DNA of 64,000 nt from Streptomyces sp. XD-27 (GCF_030553055.1 NZ_CP130713.1:868001-932000); one strand, 5' to 3'. Positions 34,297-43,653 are shown, counted from the first letter of the stretch. Notes: generated by a model not told the origin, from the letters alone. Program-made: numbers and translations.

Positions 34297-34958
34297 GACT
34301 GAACTCCGGGTATGTGGAGGGCGATTCCGTCGGGCCGTATCTCGAAGGTGAGGGAGCCCACGCCGTCCGCGATGGCGTGCGCTTCCCGCAGTGCGCTGTC
34401 CTCCTGCCGGAATCGCACCGCGATGGTCGTCAGGCCGGCGGCCCTGGCCGCGGCGATGCCCATGGGAGAGTCGTCGATGCCCACCGCGGACGCGGGGTCG
34501 ACGCCCATCTTCCGCGCGGCGAGCAGGAATCCCTCCGGGTGGGGCTTGGGGTGGACGACGTCGTCCGCGCTGACGATGACGTCGGGGGCCGGAAGGCCCG
34601 CGCTGCGCAGACGCGCCAGTGCGACCTCCGTGTCGTTCGACGTGACGATGCCCCACCGGTCGCCGGGAAGCGAGGCGAGCACCTCCGCCGCGCCGGGCAG
34701 CGCGACCACCTTCGCGACCCGGGCCCGCTCGGCGATCCTGACCTGCTCCGCGTGGTCCAGGATCTCCTGCTCGGACAGGTGCGGGAGCAGGGTCCGCACG
34801 ATGTCGCTGCGCTTCTGCCCGTAGAACCGCGCCAGGTCGAACACATCACCTACGCCGACGGACTCGGCCCACTCGCCCCAGCAGTCCTCAGCGTCTGCGT
34901 AGGAGTCGACGAGCGTGCCATCCAGATCGAACAAGATCGCGCCGTGAACTTTGCTCAT
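34293..34958 (-). CDS. HAD-family sugar phosphatase or phosphoglucomutase-like
   Basis: Haloacid dehalogenase superfamily enzyme of 221 residues. Motif [10 protein letters not shown] (Asp11 and Asp13), a helical cap (about 20-85), motif II TSND, motif III Lys in [10 protein letters not shown] and motif [19 protein letters not shown] are all present. The cap and length fit beta-phosphoglucomutase/2-deoxyglucose-6-phosphatase type enzymes, so it probably removes phosphate from a sugar phosphate. ATG 34958 follows GGGAAGG with an 8-nt spacing. It is the first gene of the six-gene unit, so the operon promoter should lie in 34959-35190. Confidence 0.88.
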   Translation of the reverse strand: MSKVHGAILFDLDGTLVDSYADAEDCWGEWAESVGVGDVFDLARFYGQKRSDIVRTLLPHLSEQEILDHAEQVRIAERARVAKVVALPGAAEVLASLPGDRWGIVTSNDTEVALARLRSAGLPAPDVIVSADDVVHPKPHPEGFLLAARKMGVDPASAVGIDDSPMGIAAARAAGLTTIAVRFRQEDSALREAHAIADGVGSLTFEIRPDGIALHIPGVQS

Positions 34959-35194
34959 TACACGTACCTTCCCGAGGAAGGGGATCAAGCAGCTGGCATA
35001 TTCACCTTATGTGGGCGGTCGTTGATCTCTGCGTAGGCGAATCGGTCCTTCCGGTTCAGCTGATTCCACGCACTCGACCTGCGGAGTCAAGGCCCGTGAC
35101 AGAAGATTCTTTGCCTATGACCGATTCGGGAGCGGCCGGAATTCGGCAGTCCGATGCCCGTGTGGACCACGGCGGGCAGGCGGGCACGCAAAAG

Positions 35195-35225
35195 GGGCGG
35201 GGCGGGGAATTCCCCCGCCCCGCCC
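35195..35225 (-). terminator. Terminator of the MacB-like ABC transporter operon
   Basis: A 13-bp perfect stem (GGGCGGGGCGGGG with CCCCGCCCCGCCC) and 5-nt AATTC loop just after the permease stop; on the minus strand it is followed by CCTTTTGCG, giving a short T-run. Confidence 0.85.
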
Positions 35226-35237
35226 GGCGTCGTGCTC

Positions 35238-37781
35238 TCAACTCGCCTGGATCGACTGCAGCATGTTCAGGCGCGCGGCCCTGCGGGCCGGCCAGATCGC
35301 CGCCAGGACGCCGATCACCAGCGCCAGCCCCAGGAAGATCCCGAGCCGCCCCCACGGCAGCACCATCTCGTACATCGTCATCGACGACGCCGTCAGGCTG
35401 CCCCCGGCCCAGGCCAGGAAGATGCCCGTACCGATCCCGAGCACCGCGCCGAACATCGAGATCACCACGGATTCCAGCCGCACCATCTGCTTGATGCCGG
35501 AGCGGTCGAGGCCGATGGCCCGCAGCATCCCGATCTCGCGGGTGCGCTCGAAGACCGACATGGCCAGGGTGTTGACGACGCCGAGCACCGCGATGACGAC
35601 GGCCATGCCGAGCAGCCCGTACATCATGTTGAGGACCAGGGTGATCGACCCGTTGCCGTCCTTGACGATCTGCTCCTGGTCCTGGATCTTCAGCAGCGGG
35701 CTGTCGCCGAGAGCCTTCCGGATGCCCCGGTCCAGATCCGCGGCCTTGCCGGGCTCGGCCTTCACCAGGACGCTGTCGAGCTTCTTGGAGCCGGTGTGCG
35801 GCAGCACGTCGTTCAGCGTGCCCAGCGCGTCGTACACGACGCGGTTCGTCTCGTACACGCCGACGACCTTCAGCGTCCTGCCCGGCTTGCCGGAGTCCAG
35901 GTCCGTGTCGATCGTGTCGCCCACCCGGAGTCCGGCCTGCCGGGCGAACTCCTCGGACACCGCGATCCTCCCGCGGCCGATGTCGCCCAGCGAGCCGTCG
36001 CGGAACTCCAGGTCCACGACCTTGCCGAGTGCCGCCGGGTCCGTACCGGTGATCGACGCGAAGTGGCCCTTCGTCTCGAGGCTCGCGGACGTGACGGGCG
36101 CGGCGGTCGCGACGCCCGGCACCTTCGCGACCTTGTCGCCCGCGCCCCCCTCGAGCCCGTGGTAGGAGCTGCTGGAGACCTTGTAGTCGGCGGCCAGGCC
36201 CTGGGTCGCTTCCTTGTCCATGGCCTGCTGGGTGGAGTGCCCGGCCACCGTGAGACCGGTGATCAGGGCGAGCCCGATCATCAGGGCCGAGGCGGTGGCG
36301 GCGGTGCGCCGCGGGTTGCGCAGCGCGTTCTCCTTGGCCAGCTTGCCGCTGACGCCGAAGAGACGGGTGGTGACCTTGCCGGCCAGGGTGATCAGCGGCT
36401 TGGACAGCAGCGGGGCCAGGACGATCATGCCGCTCAGGGTCAGCGCGGAGCCGAGCATGGCGATCATCAGGTCCGACTCGTTGCTGGTCTTGAGCGTGGA
36501 GACGTACAGCATGACCAGCACGCCGAGGCCGGTGAGGAGCGTGCCGAGCACGTTGCGGACCACCAGGGCGCGGGTGGGCGGTGCCTGGTCGATGGTGCTG
36601 AGCGCCTCGACGGGCGCAATCTTCGCGGCCTTGCGGGACGGCAGCCAGGCGGCCAGCACGGTCACGACGACGCCGACCGCGAGCGACCACAGCAGGGCCG
36701 CGGGCGAGATGACCAGCGGTCCGTCGGGCAGGCCCGCGCCGCCCGCGTTGAGCAGCGGGCGCAGCGCGGCGGCGATGCCGATGCCGAGCCCGAACCCGGC
36801 GGCGGAGGCGCCGAGCCCGAGGAGGGCCGCCTCGGCGAGGACGGCGCGCACGACCTGGCGGCGCGAGGCGCCCACGGCCCGCATCAGCGCGATCTCGCGG
36901 CCGCGCTGGGCGATCAGCATGGTGAAGGTGTTGGCGATGATGAACACGCCGACGAACAGCGCGATGCCGGCGAAGACCAGCAGCGTCTTGGTGAGGGACT
37001 TGGTGTCCTCGGTGATCTGCCGGGACTGCTCGGCGGCGAGCTCGGCACCGCTGGTGGCCGTGGCGCCCTCCTTGGGCAGCAGCGCCCGCACCTCGTCGGT
37101 CAGTGCGCGGTCGCTCGCGCCGGGCTTGGCCGCCACCGCGATCTCGTCGAAGTGGCCGGGGGTGAGGTACAGCTTCTGCGCGGTCCTGGTGTCGAACAGC
37201 GTCAGCGTGCCGCCCGCGGTGACCCGCGGGTCGTCGGTGGAGACGATGCCGACCAGCTTCTTGGTCAGCGCGGGCCCGTCGACGGCGAAGCGGACGGTGT
37301 CGCCGATCTCGTAACCGGCCTTGTCGGCGGTCTTGGCGTCCAGGGCCAGCTCGCCCGCGGCGGCCGGGCCGCGGCCTTCCTTGAGCGGGAAGCGGCTGTC
37401 CTTGCCGCCCTTGCCGGGCACGTAGTTCGTGGCGAGGTTCTGCCAGGTGTTGTCGGCGTTGACCGGGCGGCCGTCCTTGCCGGCCAGCGTGGCCTCGCCG
37501 TTGACGGTGGGGCGCACCGAGGCGACGCCGGGCAGCGCGCGGATCTTCCGCGCCAGCGCGGTGTCGAGGGCGGTGCCGTCCTTGTCGCCGGCGTCCTCCG
37601 CCTGTATGGAGACGGCCACGTCCTTGAGGCTCTTGGCGGAGGCGTTGCGGAAGGCGTTCGCGACGCTGTCGCCGAAGACGAGGGTGCCGGCGACGAAGGC
37701 GACGCCGAGCAGGACCGCGAGGGCGGTCATGACCAATCGGGCTTTGTGCGCAACGACGTTGCGCAGGGCTGTACGCAGCAT
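35238..37781 (-). CDS. FtsX-like ABC transporter permease (MacB/LolC type)
   Basis: Membrane component of 847 residues. The layout is a helix near residues 15-35 (KARLVMTALAVLLGVAFVAG), a large extracytoplasmic MacB-like domain, three helices around 260-400, a helix near 430-460, then a second half of the same layout with a helix around 490, another extracytoplasmic domain, and three C-terminal helices (about 720-840, ending in ARRAARLNMLQSIQAS). Both halves carry the FtsX motif (ALMRAVGASRRQV, GMLRAIGLDRSGI). It works with the ATPase encoded 78 nt upstream, probably exporting a peptide or lipid or acting mechanically; the cargo is unknown. Confidence 0.93.
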   Translation of the reverse strand: MLRTALRNVVAHKARLVMTALAVLLGVAFVAGTLVFGDSVANAFRNASAKSLKDVAVSIQAEDAGDKDGTALDTALARKIRALPGVASVRPTVNGEATLAGKDGRPVNADNTWQNLATNYVPGKGGKDSRFPLKEGRGPAAAGELALDAKTADKAGYEIGDTVRFAVDGPALTKKLVGIVSTDDPRVTAGGTLTLFDTRTAQKLYLTPGHFDEIAVAAKPGASDRALTDEVRALLPKEGATATSGAELAAEQSRQITEDTKSLTKTLLVFAGIALFVGVFIIANTFTMLIAQRGREIALMRAVGASRRQVVRAVLAEAALLGLGASAAGFGLGIGIAAALRPLLNAGGAGLPDGPLVISPAALLWSLAVGVVVTVLAAWLPSRKAAKIAPVEALSTIDQAPPTRALVVRNVLGTLLTGLGVLVMLYVSTLKTSNESDLMIAMLGSALTLSGMIVLAPLLSKPLITLAGKVTTRLFGVSGKLAKENALRNPRRTAATASALMIGLALITGLTVAGHSTQQAMDKEATQGLAADYKVSSSSYHGLEGGAGDKVAKVPGVATAAPVTSASLETKGHFASITGTDPAALGKVVDLEFRDGSLGDIGRGRIAVSEEFARQAGLRVGDTIDTDLDSGKPGRTLKVVGVYETNRVVYDALGTLNDVLPHTGSKKLDSVLVKAEPGKAADLDRGIRKALGDSPLLKIQDQEQIVKDGNGSITLVLNMMYGLLGMAVVIAVLGVVNTLAMSVFERTREIGMLRAIGLDRSGIKQMVRLESVVISMFGAVLGIGTGIFLAWAGGSLTASSMTMYEMVLPWGRLGIFLGLALVIGVLAAIWPARRAARLNMLQSIQAS

Positions 37782-37859
37782 GGTGGTGTCAGTCCTGGAG
37801 TGACGCGGAGACGGGGTACGGAGGGAGCACCCGGGGGGCGGGAGCGGGGAAGGGGCGCG

Positions 37860-38642
37860 TCAGCTGGTGCGCCCGGCGGCGTCGAAGAGCCGCATGCGGT
37901 CGAGCACGGCTTCGGGGGTGGGGGCGGGCAGCTCGTCGGTGATGCGTCCGTCGGCGAGGAAGACCACCCGGTCCGCGTGGGCGGCGGCCACCGGGTCGTG
38001 GGTGACCATCACGACGGTCTGCCCCAGCTCGCGCACGGACTCCCGCAGGAAGCCCAGGACTTCCGCGCCGGAGCGGGAGTCGAGGTTGCCGGTCGGCTCG
38101 TCCGCGAAGATGATCTCCGGTCGGCCGGCCAGCGCGCGGGCCACGGCGACCCGCTGCTGCTGGCCTCCGGAGAGCTGCGAGGGGCGGTGCTGGAGCCGTC
38201 CGGTGAGGCCGAGGGTCCGGATGACCAGGTCCACCCACTTCTGGTCGGGCTTGCGGCCCGCGATGTCCATCGGCAGCGTGATGTTCTCGATGGCGCTCAG
38301 CGTGGGGAGCAGGTTGAACGCCTGGAAGACGAAGCCGACCTTGTCCCGGCGGAGCTTGGTGAGCTGCCGGTCGTTCAGGCTGGCCAGCTCGGTCTCGCCG
38401 ATCCGGGCGGATCCCGCGGAGAACGAGTCGAGGCCCGCCATGCAGTGCATCAGCGTCGACTTGCCGGAGCCGGACGGCCCCATGATCGCGGTGAACCGCC
38501 CGCGGCCGAACTCCACGGAGACCGAGTCGAGGGCGACGACGCGGGTCTCGCCCTCGCCGTAGACCTTGCTCAGCTCGGTCGCGCGGGCGGCGGCGACGGC
38601 GGGGACCTGGTGGGATGCGGGGGTGGTCGCTGTCTGCGTCAT
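37860..38642 (-). CDS. ABC transporter ATPase (MacB/LolD type)
   Basis: Cytoplasmic ATPase of 260 residues energising the FtsX-type permease downstream. It contains Walker A GPSGSGKST, the Q-loop region FVFQAFNLLP typical of LolD/MacB ATPases, the signature LSGGQQQRVAVARAL, Walker B IIFADEPTGNLD and the H-loop VMVTHDP. ATG 38642 is preceded by AGGAG. The response regulator and kinase encoded next on the same strand upstream may control the pair, as in many Bce-like or peptide-stress modules; that is inferred from position. Confidence 0.95.
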   Translation of the reverse strand: MTQTATTPASHQVPAVAAARATELSKVYGEGETRVVALDSVSVEFGRGRFTAIMGPSGSGKSTLMHCMAGLDSFSAGSARIGETELASLNDRQLTKLRRDKVGFVFQAFNLLPTLSAIENITLPMDIAGRKPDQKWVDLVIRTLGLTGRLQHRPSQLSGGQQQRVAVARALAGRPEIIFADEPTGNLDSRSGAEVLGFLRESVRELGQTVVMVTHDPVAAAHADRVVFLADGRITDELPAPTPEAVLDRMRLFDAAGRTS

Positions 38643-38887
38643 GGGGGCTCCTGGACGGGGTGGTCAACTCCCTTCCATCGTGGTCGCGGCCCACCCTCGG
38701 ATCCGTCGCTCTCAGGGCCTGAATGCGCTGCCTGCCCCAGGGCAGAGCCGACCCGCGGAGGTGCTACTTCCGGATTACCGGGCCTCTGCCATGAGGTAGA
38801 CCCGCCCCCTTAGGGGCGTCGCCGGGCTCCTTGGGGTCGCCGTGACTCCTTGGGGGGCCGCCCGGGCTGCCGCCGCCGCTTGGCGGC

Positions 38888-39589
38888 TCAGCCCATCAGC
38901 CCCGCCTGGTGCGCCAGCAGCGCCGCCTGCACCCGGCTGCTCGACCCCGTCTTCTCCAGGATCGACCGGACGTGCGTCTTGACCGTCCCCACGCCGATGC
39001 CGAGCCGCTCGCCGATCTCCAGGTTCGACAGCCCCTCCCCCAGCATGGCCAGCACCTCGCGCTCCCGGCCCGTCAGGCCCGCCAGCCGCCGGTCCGGCGC
39101 GGCGGCCCCGGCACCGGCGCCGCCGCCGCGCAGCATCCGGCGGATGACGGCTCCGGTGACCCCGGGCGAGAGGACGGCGTCCCCGGCGGCCGCGGCCCGT
39201 ACCGCGCTGATCAGCTCCTGCGGCCCCTCGTCCTTGAGCAGGAAGCCGGTGGCGCCGGACGTGAGGGCCCGGATGACGTTCTCCTCGTCGCCGAAGGTGG
39301 TGAGCATGACGACCTGCGGCGCGGGGTCCGGGGCGAGCAGCTGCTCGATGGCCGCGAGCCCGTCGAGCACGGGCATGCGGATGTCGAGGAGCACCACGTC
39401 GGGCCGGTGCTCGGCGGCGAGCCGGACGGCCTCGGCGCCGTTGACCGCCTCGCCCACCACCTCGATGCCGTCGGCATGCCGGAGAATCAACCGGACGCCG
39501 TGCCGGATCATCTGCTCGTCGTCGGCGAGCAGCACCCGGATCGCGGAACCCGCCCCGGGGCCCTGTGCGGCATGGGCCTGGTCAGTCAT
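38888..39589 (-). CDS. NarL/LuxR-family response regulator
   Basis: Two-component DNA-binding regulator of 233 residues. The receiver domain shows the acidic pair (LLADDEQ), the phosphorylated Asp in VVLLDIRMPVLDG, the switch Thr in MLTTFGDEE and the Lys of FLLKDEGP. A Gly/Ala-rich linker leads to the LuxR HTH (LTGREREVLAMLGEGLSNLEIGERL, VGTVKTHVRSILEKTG). ATG 39589 was chosen for the GGAGGCAGGA site; the alternative is GTG 39604. The start overlaps the sensor kinase stop by 8 nt, so the two are translated together. Confidence 0.93.
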   Translation of the reverse strand: MTDQAHAAQGPGAGSAIRVLLADDEQMIRHGVRLILRHADGIEVVGEAVNGAEAVRLAAEHRPDVVLLDIRMPVLDGLAAIEQLLAPDPAPQVVMLTTFGDEENVIRALTSGATGFLLKDEGPQELISAVRAAAAGDAVLSPGVTGAVIRRMLRGGGAGAGAAAPDRRLAGLTGREREVLAMLGEGLSNLEIGERLGIGVGTVKTHVRSILEKTGSSSRVQAALLAHQAGLMG

Positions 39590-41285
39590 GTGTCCTGCCT
39601 CCACGGGGCGGTTCGGTCACCATGGCGACCTTGAAACGGTCGATCGCGATCAAAGTGTCGGCGCGGAAACAGTAGCGGACGATCTCCAGCCGCCCGCCTT
39701 CGCTCTCGCCTCCCGCGTACGGGTAGATGCAGGTCGTGGCGGACCGCGGCCGCGGCGGCTCGCGCCCGGCGGCGGCCGCCCGCACCACGTCGTCGTCGTA
39801 GGCGACGGCGTCCTGCACCTGCTCCCTGGTCATCCCCAGCCGGGGCTCGGGCGGGGGCTGGTAGTCCGACTCCCGCGCCTGGTCCACCAGGACGAGCCCG
39901 AACAGCATCATCACGCCCACCCCCGCCAGCCCGAGCAGCCCGGTGACGGCGCCGGCCAGGCGCCGCTGGACGGCGGAGAGCTCCCGGCCGGGCTGAACGG
40001 CGGCGCGGACCGGCCCGTCCTCGTACGGTGCCGCGCCGGTCGCCTCGGCGCCGGGCCCGGGATCCCCCGGGATGTCCGCCGCCACGGCGAACCCGCCGCC
40101 CGGCGTCGGGCCCGCCTCGAAGTCGCCGCCGAGCAGCGCCGCCCGCTCGCGCAGGCCCGTCAGCCCGCGCCCGGAGCCGAGTCCCGTCGCGGCGGCGGGC
40201 GGGGCGGGCGGCGCGCCGTTGCGCACCCGGATCTCCACCCGGTCGTCGGTGTGCGTGACGGCGACGGACACGTGGGCCCCTGCCGCGTACCGGTGCACGT
40301 TGGTCAGGGACTCGCGCACCACCCGGTGCACCGCCCGCCGCACGCGGGCCGGGCGGGCGTCGAGATCGGCGCCCTGCCAGGAGAACTCGACGGGGATGCC
40401 GCCGGCGCGCGACTCCTCGACCAGCGCCCCGATGTCCGCGCGGGTGCCCGTCGCGTCGGTCAGCGCGTCGGTGCCGGTGTCCCGCCCCAGCGGGCCGAGG
40501 ACCCCCAGCGCCTCGCGCAGCTCCTGCATCGCGTCGCGGGTGGCGCGGCGCACCAGCGCGGCCTCGTCCCGCAGCTCGGGCGCCTCCTTGAGCAGCGCCA
40601 TCTCCAGGCCGCCCGCGTGCAGCGAGATCAGGCTCAGCCGGTGCCCGACCAGGTCGTGCATCTCCGCGGCGATCCGCGACCGCTCGTGCATGCGCGACTC
40701 GCTGTCCGCGAGCCGGCGCGCCTCCTCGGCGGCGGCCGTGCGCTCCCGCAGCGCCTGGAGCAGGCGGTCCTGCTGCCCCGCCGCCGTGCCGACGAGGCCG
40801 GGGACGATCACGGTGGTCGCGGCGAGCACCGCGCCGAGCACGAGTCCGTACGGCCTGCTGCCGAGCCCCACGTCGGGCGCGAACCCGGCGCACGTCGACA
40901 TCGCCAGCGCGACCCCCGCGAGCAGCAGCCCGGCACGCCGCCGGGGCGCCTCCGTCTGCCGGGTCGCGCCGTACACGGCCACCGCGGTCAGCAGCGCGAC
41001 CGCGGGCATGATCCCCATCAGCGCGGCCAGCCCGAGCGCGCTGGGCACCGGGTACCGGCGCCGCACCAGCACCAGCCCGATACCGGCGAACCCCAGGAAC
41101 GTCGTGGCCCCGCCGGCGAGCGTGCTGCTGATCCCCCCCTCGCCCTGGTACGTGAGCAGCACCAGCAGCCCGGCGAGGCCCCCCTCCCAAAGGGCCCGCC
41201 ACAGCCGCCGCCCCTGCTCGCCCGGCCCGGCGAAGGGGCTCCGGGTCGGACGGTGCTGCGGATCTGGCGGAGCGCTGGGCGACAT
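39582..41285 (-). CDS. Sensor histidine kinase with an unusual C-terminal membrane/BamE-like extension
   Basis: HisKA_3-type kinase of 567 residues. N-terminal helices span about 35-165, followed by the dimerisation and phosphoacceptor helix with His210 in EMHDLVGHRLSLISLHAGG and an HATPase domain (ESLTNVHRYA N-box, GLGSGRGLTGLRERAALLGG). Unlike ordinary NarX/DesK kinases, the chain continues past residue 410 with an additional transmembrane helix (about 444-468) and a 95-residue segment containing RLGMTREQVQDAVAYDDD, the opening pattern of SmpA/BamE-like domains, plus two Cys. ATG 41285 lacks a Shine-Dalgarno site and has GATAAT 7 nt upstream, so it may be leaderless. Partner regulator is encoded next. 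Confidence 0.9.
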   Translation of the reverse strand: MSPSAPPDPQHRPTRSPFAGPGEQGRRLWRALWEGGLAGLLVLLTYQGEGGISSTLAGGATTFLGFAGIGLVLVRRRYPVPSALGLAALMGIMPAVALLTAVAVYGATRQTEAPRRRAGLLLAGVALAMSTCAGFAPDVGLGSRPYGLVLGAVLAATTVIVPGLVGTAAGQQDRLLQALRERTAAAEEARRLADSESRMHERSRIAAEMHDLVGHRLSLISLHAGGLEMALLKEAPELRDEAALVRRATRDAMQELREALGVLGPLGRDTGTDALTDATGTRADIGALVEESRAGGIPVEFSWQGADLDARPARVRRAVHRVVRESLTNVHRYAAGAHVSVAVTHTDDRVEIRVRNGAPPAPPAAATGLGSGRGLTGLRERAALLGGDFEAGPTPGGGFAVAADIPGDPGPGAEATGAAPYEDGPVRAAVQPGRELSAVQRRLAGAVTGLLGLAGVGVMMLFGLVLVDQARESDYQPPPEPRLGMTREQVQDAVAYDDDVVRAAAAGREPPRPRSATTCIYPYAGGESEGGRLEIVRYCFRADTLIAIDRFKVAMVTEPPRGGRTHD

Positions 41286-41292
41286 ACCGCCG

Positions 41293-41298
41293 ATTATC
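41293..41298 (-). promoter_or_regulatory. Putative -10 element of a leaderless sensor kinase transcript
   Basis: GATAAT on the minus strand ends exactly 7 nt before ATG 41285. No convincing -35 hexamer is visible. The same spacing occurs at the PKS, TIM-barrel and EamA genes. Confidence 0.35.
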
Positions 41299-41428
41299 GG
41301 TCACGCCCGCGCGGCGTTCCCTGCGCCTTGCGGCCGACCGCCCCTCTACCGAAAGGCAGAGGGGGGCTGAACGAGTTGCGACACGGCGCATGACGTGACC
41401 TGGCCCGGGGGCATTCGTTGTTCCGGTC

Positions 41429-41956
41429 ATGATCAAGAAGACCGCCACTGCGGCCTGGCTGGCCGCGGCCGCCCTCGTGGCGCCTCAGACGTCCGCGTCG
41501 GCAACCGAGGACGCGCCGATCCGGGTGGCCCAGGGACACGGCCTGGACGCCTGCCCGGAGGAGTCCCTGTGCCTGTACGAGGACGCCGACTACAACGGCG
41601 AGCACGACGCCCAGATCTGGATCATCACGGGCCAGGTGGACTCCCTGGCCCCGTACGGCGCGAACGACCTCGCCAGCTCCGCGTACATGAACACGTCCGA
41701 CGAGACCGAGGCGTATCTGCGGGAGCACGTCCAGGTCGGCCACAACCCGTACGTCCACATGCACGGCCAGGAGACCCACGCCCAGCTGAACAACGTCTAC
41801 ATCCACGCCGAGCAGGACGACTGGACCGGGGACTTCAACGACCGGATCTCGTCCGTCGACTGGTTCGACTCCTCCACCGACGGCGAGGGCTTCGCGCCGG
41901 ACCTCCAGCCCTCGTTCCAGGGTCTGCTCGGCCCAGGCGACGCCGGCCCTCAGTGA
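41429..41956 (+). CDS. Secreted peptidase inhibitor family I36 protein
   Basis: Exported protein of 175 residues. After the signal peptide (MIKKTATAAWLAAAALVAP, cleavage near ASA at about 24) comes a betagamma-crystallin-like domain of the I36/SMPI metalloprotease-inhibitor group, with CPEESLCLYEDADYNGE as the typical opening and a later NDRISSVDWF strand motif. Only two Cys are present (about 37 and 42), fewer than in SMPI. The C-terminal 20 residues are Pro/Gly-rich. Two secreted serine proteases occur elsewhere in the window, but a direct link is not shown. Confidence 0.82.
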   Translation: MIKKTATAAWLAAAALVAPQTSASATEDAPIRVAQGHGLDACPEESLCLYEDADYNGEHDAQIWIITGQVDSLAPYGANDLASSAYMNTSDETEAYLREHVQVGHNPYVHMHGQETHAQLNNVYIHAEQDDWTGDFNDRISSVDWFDSSTDGEGFAPDLQPSFQGLLGPGDAGPQ

Positions 41957-42027
41957 CCCTCGCCGCCGCGCACTGAGCGGCCTGCCTCCCGCAGCCCGCC
42001 GGGAGCATGGCATGATCACGCAATCGA

Positions 42028-42056
42028 CCGCTCCTGGGCAAACCGCCCACGAGCGG
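42028..42056 (+). terminator. Putative terminator after the I36 inhibitor
   Basis: Two-step hairpin: outer CCGCTC/GAGCGG and inner TGGGC/GCCCA with C-C mismatches between them and an AAACC loop, 70 nt after the stop. Confidence 0.5.
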
Positions 42057-42150
42057 CCGGTCTTCATGTCGATGACGTGTGACGCGGCCCCAAGTCGCCC
42101 TTCCGTGACGCCTTGTGGCCACCCCCACCTCACGCTCCCGAGGATCCAAC

Positions 42151-43632
42151 GTGCGCAAGATATCCAGAACCGCTTTACTGCCTGCGCTCAGTGCCCTGGC
42201 ACTGCTCGCTGTCGGATGCTCGGCGGCCGGGCCGTCCGAGTCGTCCGGCCCCGGCAAGCCCGCCGCCGCGCGGCCCTCGACCGCCGGTGACGCGGCCACC
42301 GACTCCGCTGCCTCCGGGCAGCTCGCCGTCGGCAAGGGCCCCGCGGCCTCGGCCGCCCCGACCGCCGTCGCCCGCCCCGCCGGTGGCGACCGAGCGGTCC
42401 AGAAGTCCTCGCTGAAGATCACCTCGTTCGACCGGCGCAGCGGACGGGCCGTCATCGCCGCGCCCGCGCCCGCGGCGAAGCCTTCCAAGGACGCCGGGCC
42501 CAGCCGGACGCCCGCGTCCGGCACCCCGGAGGACGGCCAGGACCGCCTCGCCGTGGGCGACGTCGTCGCCAGCGGGCCCGTGCCCGGTGCCCCCGACGGC
42601 GTACTCGCCAAGGTCACCGAGGTGGTCGGCACCACCGAGAAGGCCACCGAGGTCAAGACCGCCCCGGCCACCCTCAACTCGCTGCTGGGCAGCGCCAAGG
42701 CCAATGGCCAAGTGCCCGTCGACCCGGCCTCCGTGACGGTCGAACCGCTGGTCAAGGGCGTCAAGGTGTCCTGGTCGAAGGCCGGCGGCGTGCACTCCGG
42801 GCCTCAGGGCACGAAGGTGCCGCTGGGCAACCTCCGCCTCGACGTCGGCGCCGCGATCGCCACCCCCGAGGACGCCCCGGCGTCCGCCGCCGCGTCGGTC
42901 TCGGGCTACGTCCAGCTGGCGCCGCAGGTCGAGTTCTCGTACAACGGCGGCGCCGGCCACGCGGGCTCACCCGGCGGCGCGTACCTGGGCCTGTCCGGCG
43001 ACTGGTCGTCGCAGTGGCGGCTCAAGGGCCGGGCGGCCGCCCACACCCCGGACGGCAAGCCGCTGCGGATACCGTTCGCCAAGCTGCACGCCGACCCGGT
43101 CATCCAGGTCGGCCCGGTCCCGGTCGTGGTCAACCTCGACCTCACCGCCTACGTCGCGGTCGACGCCGACGGCCGCGTCAGCGTCGACGTCAAGGAGGAC
43201 CTCAAGGGCGACTTCCGGATCGGCGGCAGCTACAGCCGGGCCGACGGCTGGCACGCCGTCAGCGAGTCCGACATCAAGGCGTCGCCGGTCACGGCCACCG
43301 TGGCGGCGGCGGGCAAGGTCAAGGCCACCCTCGGCGCCGAGGCCACCGTCGGCCTCTACGGCGTGACCGGCGTGACCGCCGAACTCGCCCCGTACCTGCG
43401 CGGCGAGGCCGAGGCGAGCGCGACGGGCTCCAGCGACGGCAGCGGCTCGGCCGTGGGCCACTGGCTGGTCGCCGGCGGCGTCGACCTGTCCGGAGCGCTC
43501 CTGTTCCATCTGAAGATCTTCGGAACTCCGGTCTTCGAGAAGCGGATTCCGCTGGGCTCGCTGCACCGGGAGTGGAAGCTCTCCGAGGGCAACGGGTCTG
43601 TCCGCACCACCCCGGCCAAGAACGGCCGGTAG
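42151..43632 (+). CDS. Large beta-rich lipoprotein of unknown function
   Basis: Protein of 493 residues beginning with GTG 42151 after GAGGATCC. The N-terminus has a basic start, a hydrophobic run and a lipobox ending at Cys23 (LLAVGCS). A long Ala/Pro/Ser/Gly-rich linker with low complexity follows, then about 300 residues of alternating beta pattern (VSGYVQLAPQVEFSYN, VVVNLDLTAYVAVDADGRVSVDV, FHLKIFGTPVFEKRIPLG). No catalytic motif is visible. It looks like an extracellular cell-wall-associated protein; I do not recognise the family. Confidence 0.78.
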   Translation: MRKISRTALLPALSALALLAVGCSAAGPSESSGPGKPAAARPSTAGDAATDSAASGQLAVGKGPAASAAPTAVARPAGGDRAVQKSSLKITSFDRRSGRAVIAAPAPAAKPSKDAGPSRTPASGTPEDGQDRLAVGDVVASGPVPGAPDGVLAKVTEVVGTTEKATEVKTAPATLNSLLGSAKANGQVPVDPASVTVEPLVKGVKVSWSKAGGVHSGPQGTKVPLGNLRLDVGAAIATPEDAPASAAASVSGYVQLAPQVEFSYNGGAGHAGSPGGAYLGLSGDWSSQWRLKGRAAAHTPDGKPLRIPFAKLHADPVIQVGPVPVVVNLDLTAYVAVDADGRVSVDVKEDLKGDFRIGGSYSRADGWHAVSESDIKASPVTATVAAAGKVKATLGAEATVGLYGVTGVTAELAPYLRGEAEASATGSSDGSGSAVGHWLVAGGVDLSGALLFHLKIFGTPVFEKRIPLGSLHREWKLSEGNGSVRTTPAKNGR

Positions 43633-43653
43633 GCGGCGACTCGGCCGGACAGC

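Noticed and set aside
35154..38813. Plus-strand frame of about 1200 codons opposite the ABC exporter
   Set aside because: No domain pattern; the FtsX and ATPase motifs are unambiguous on the minus strand.
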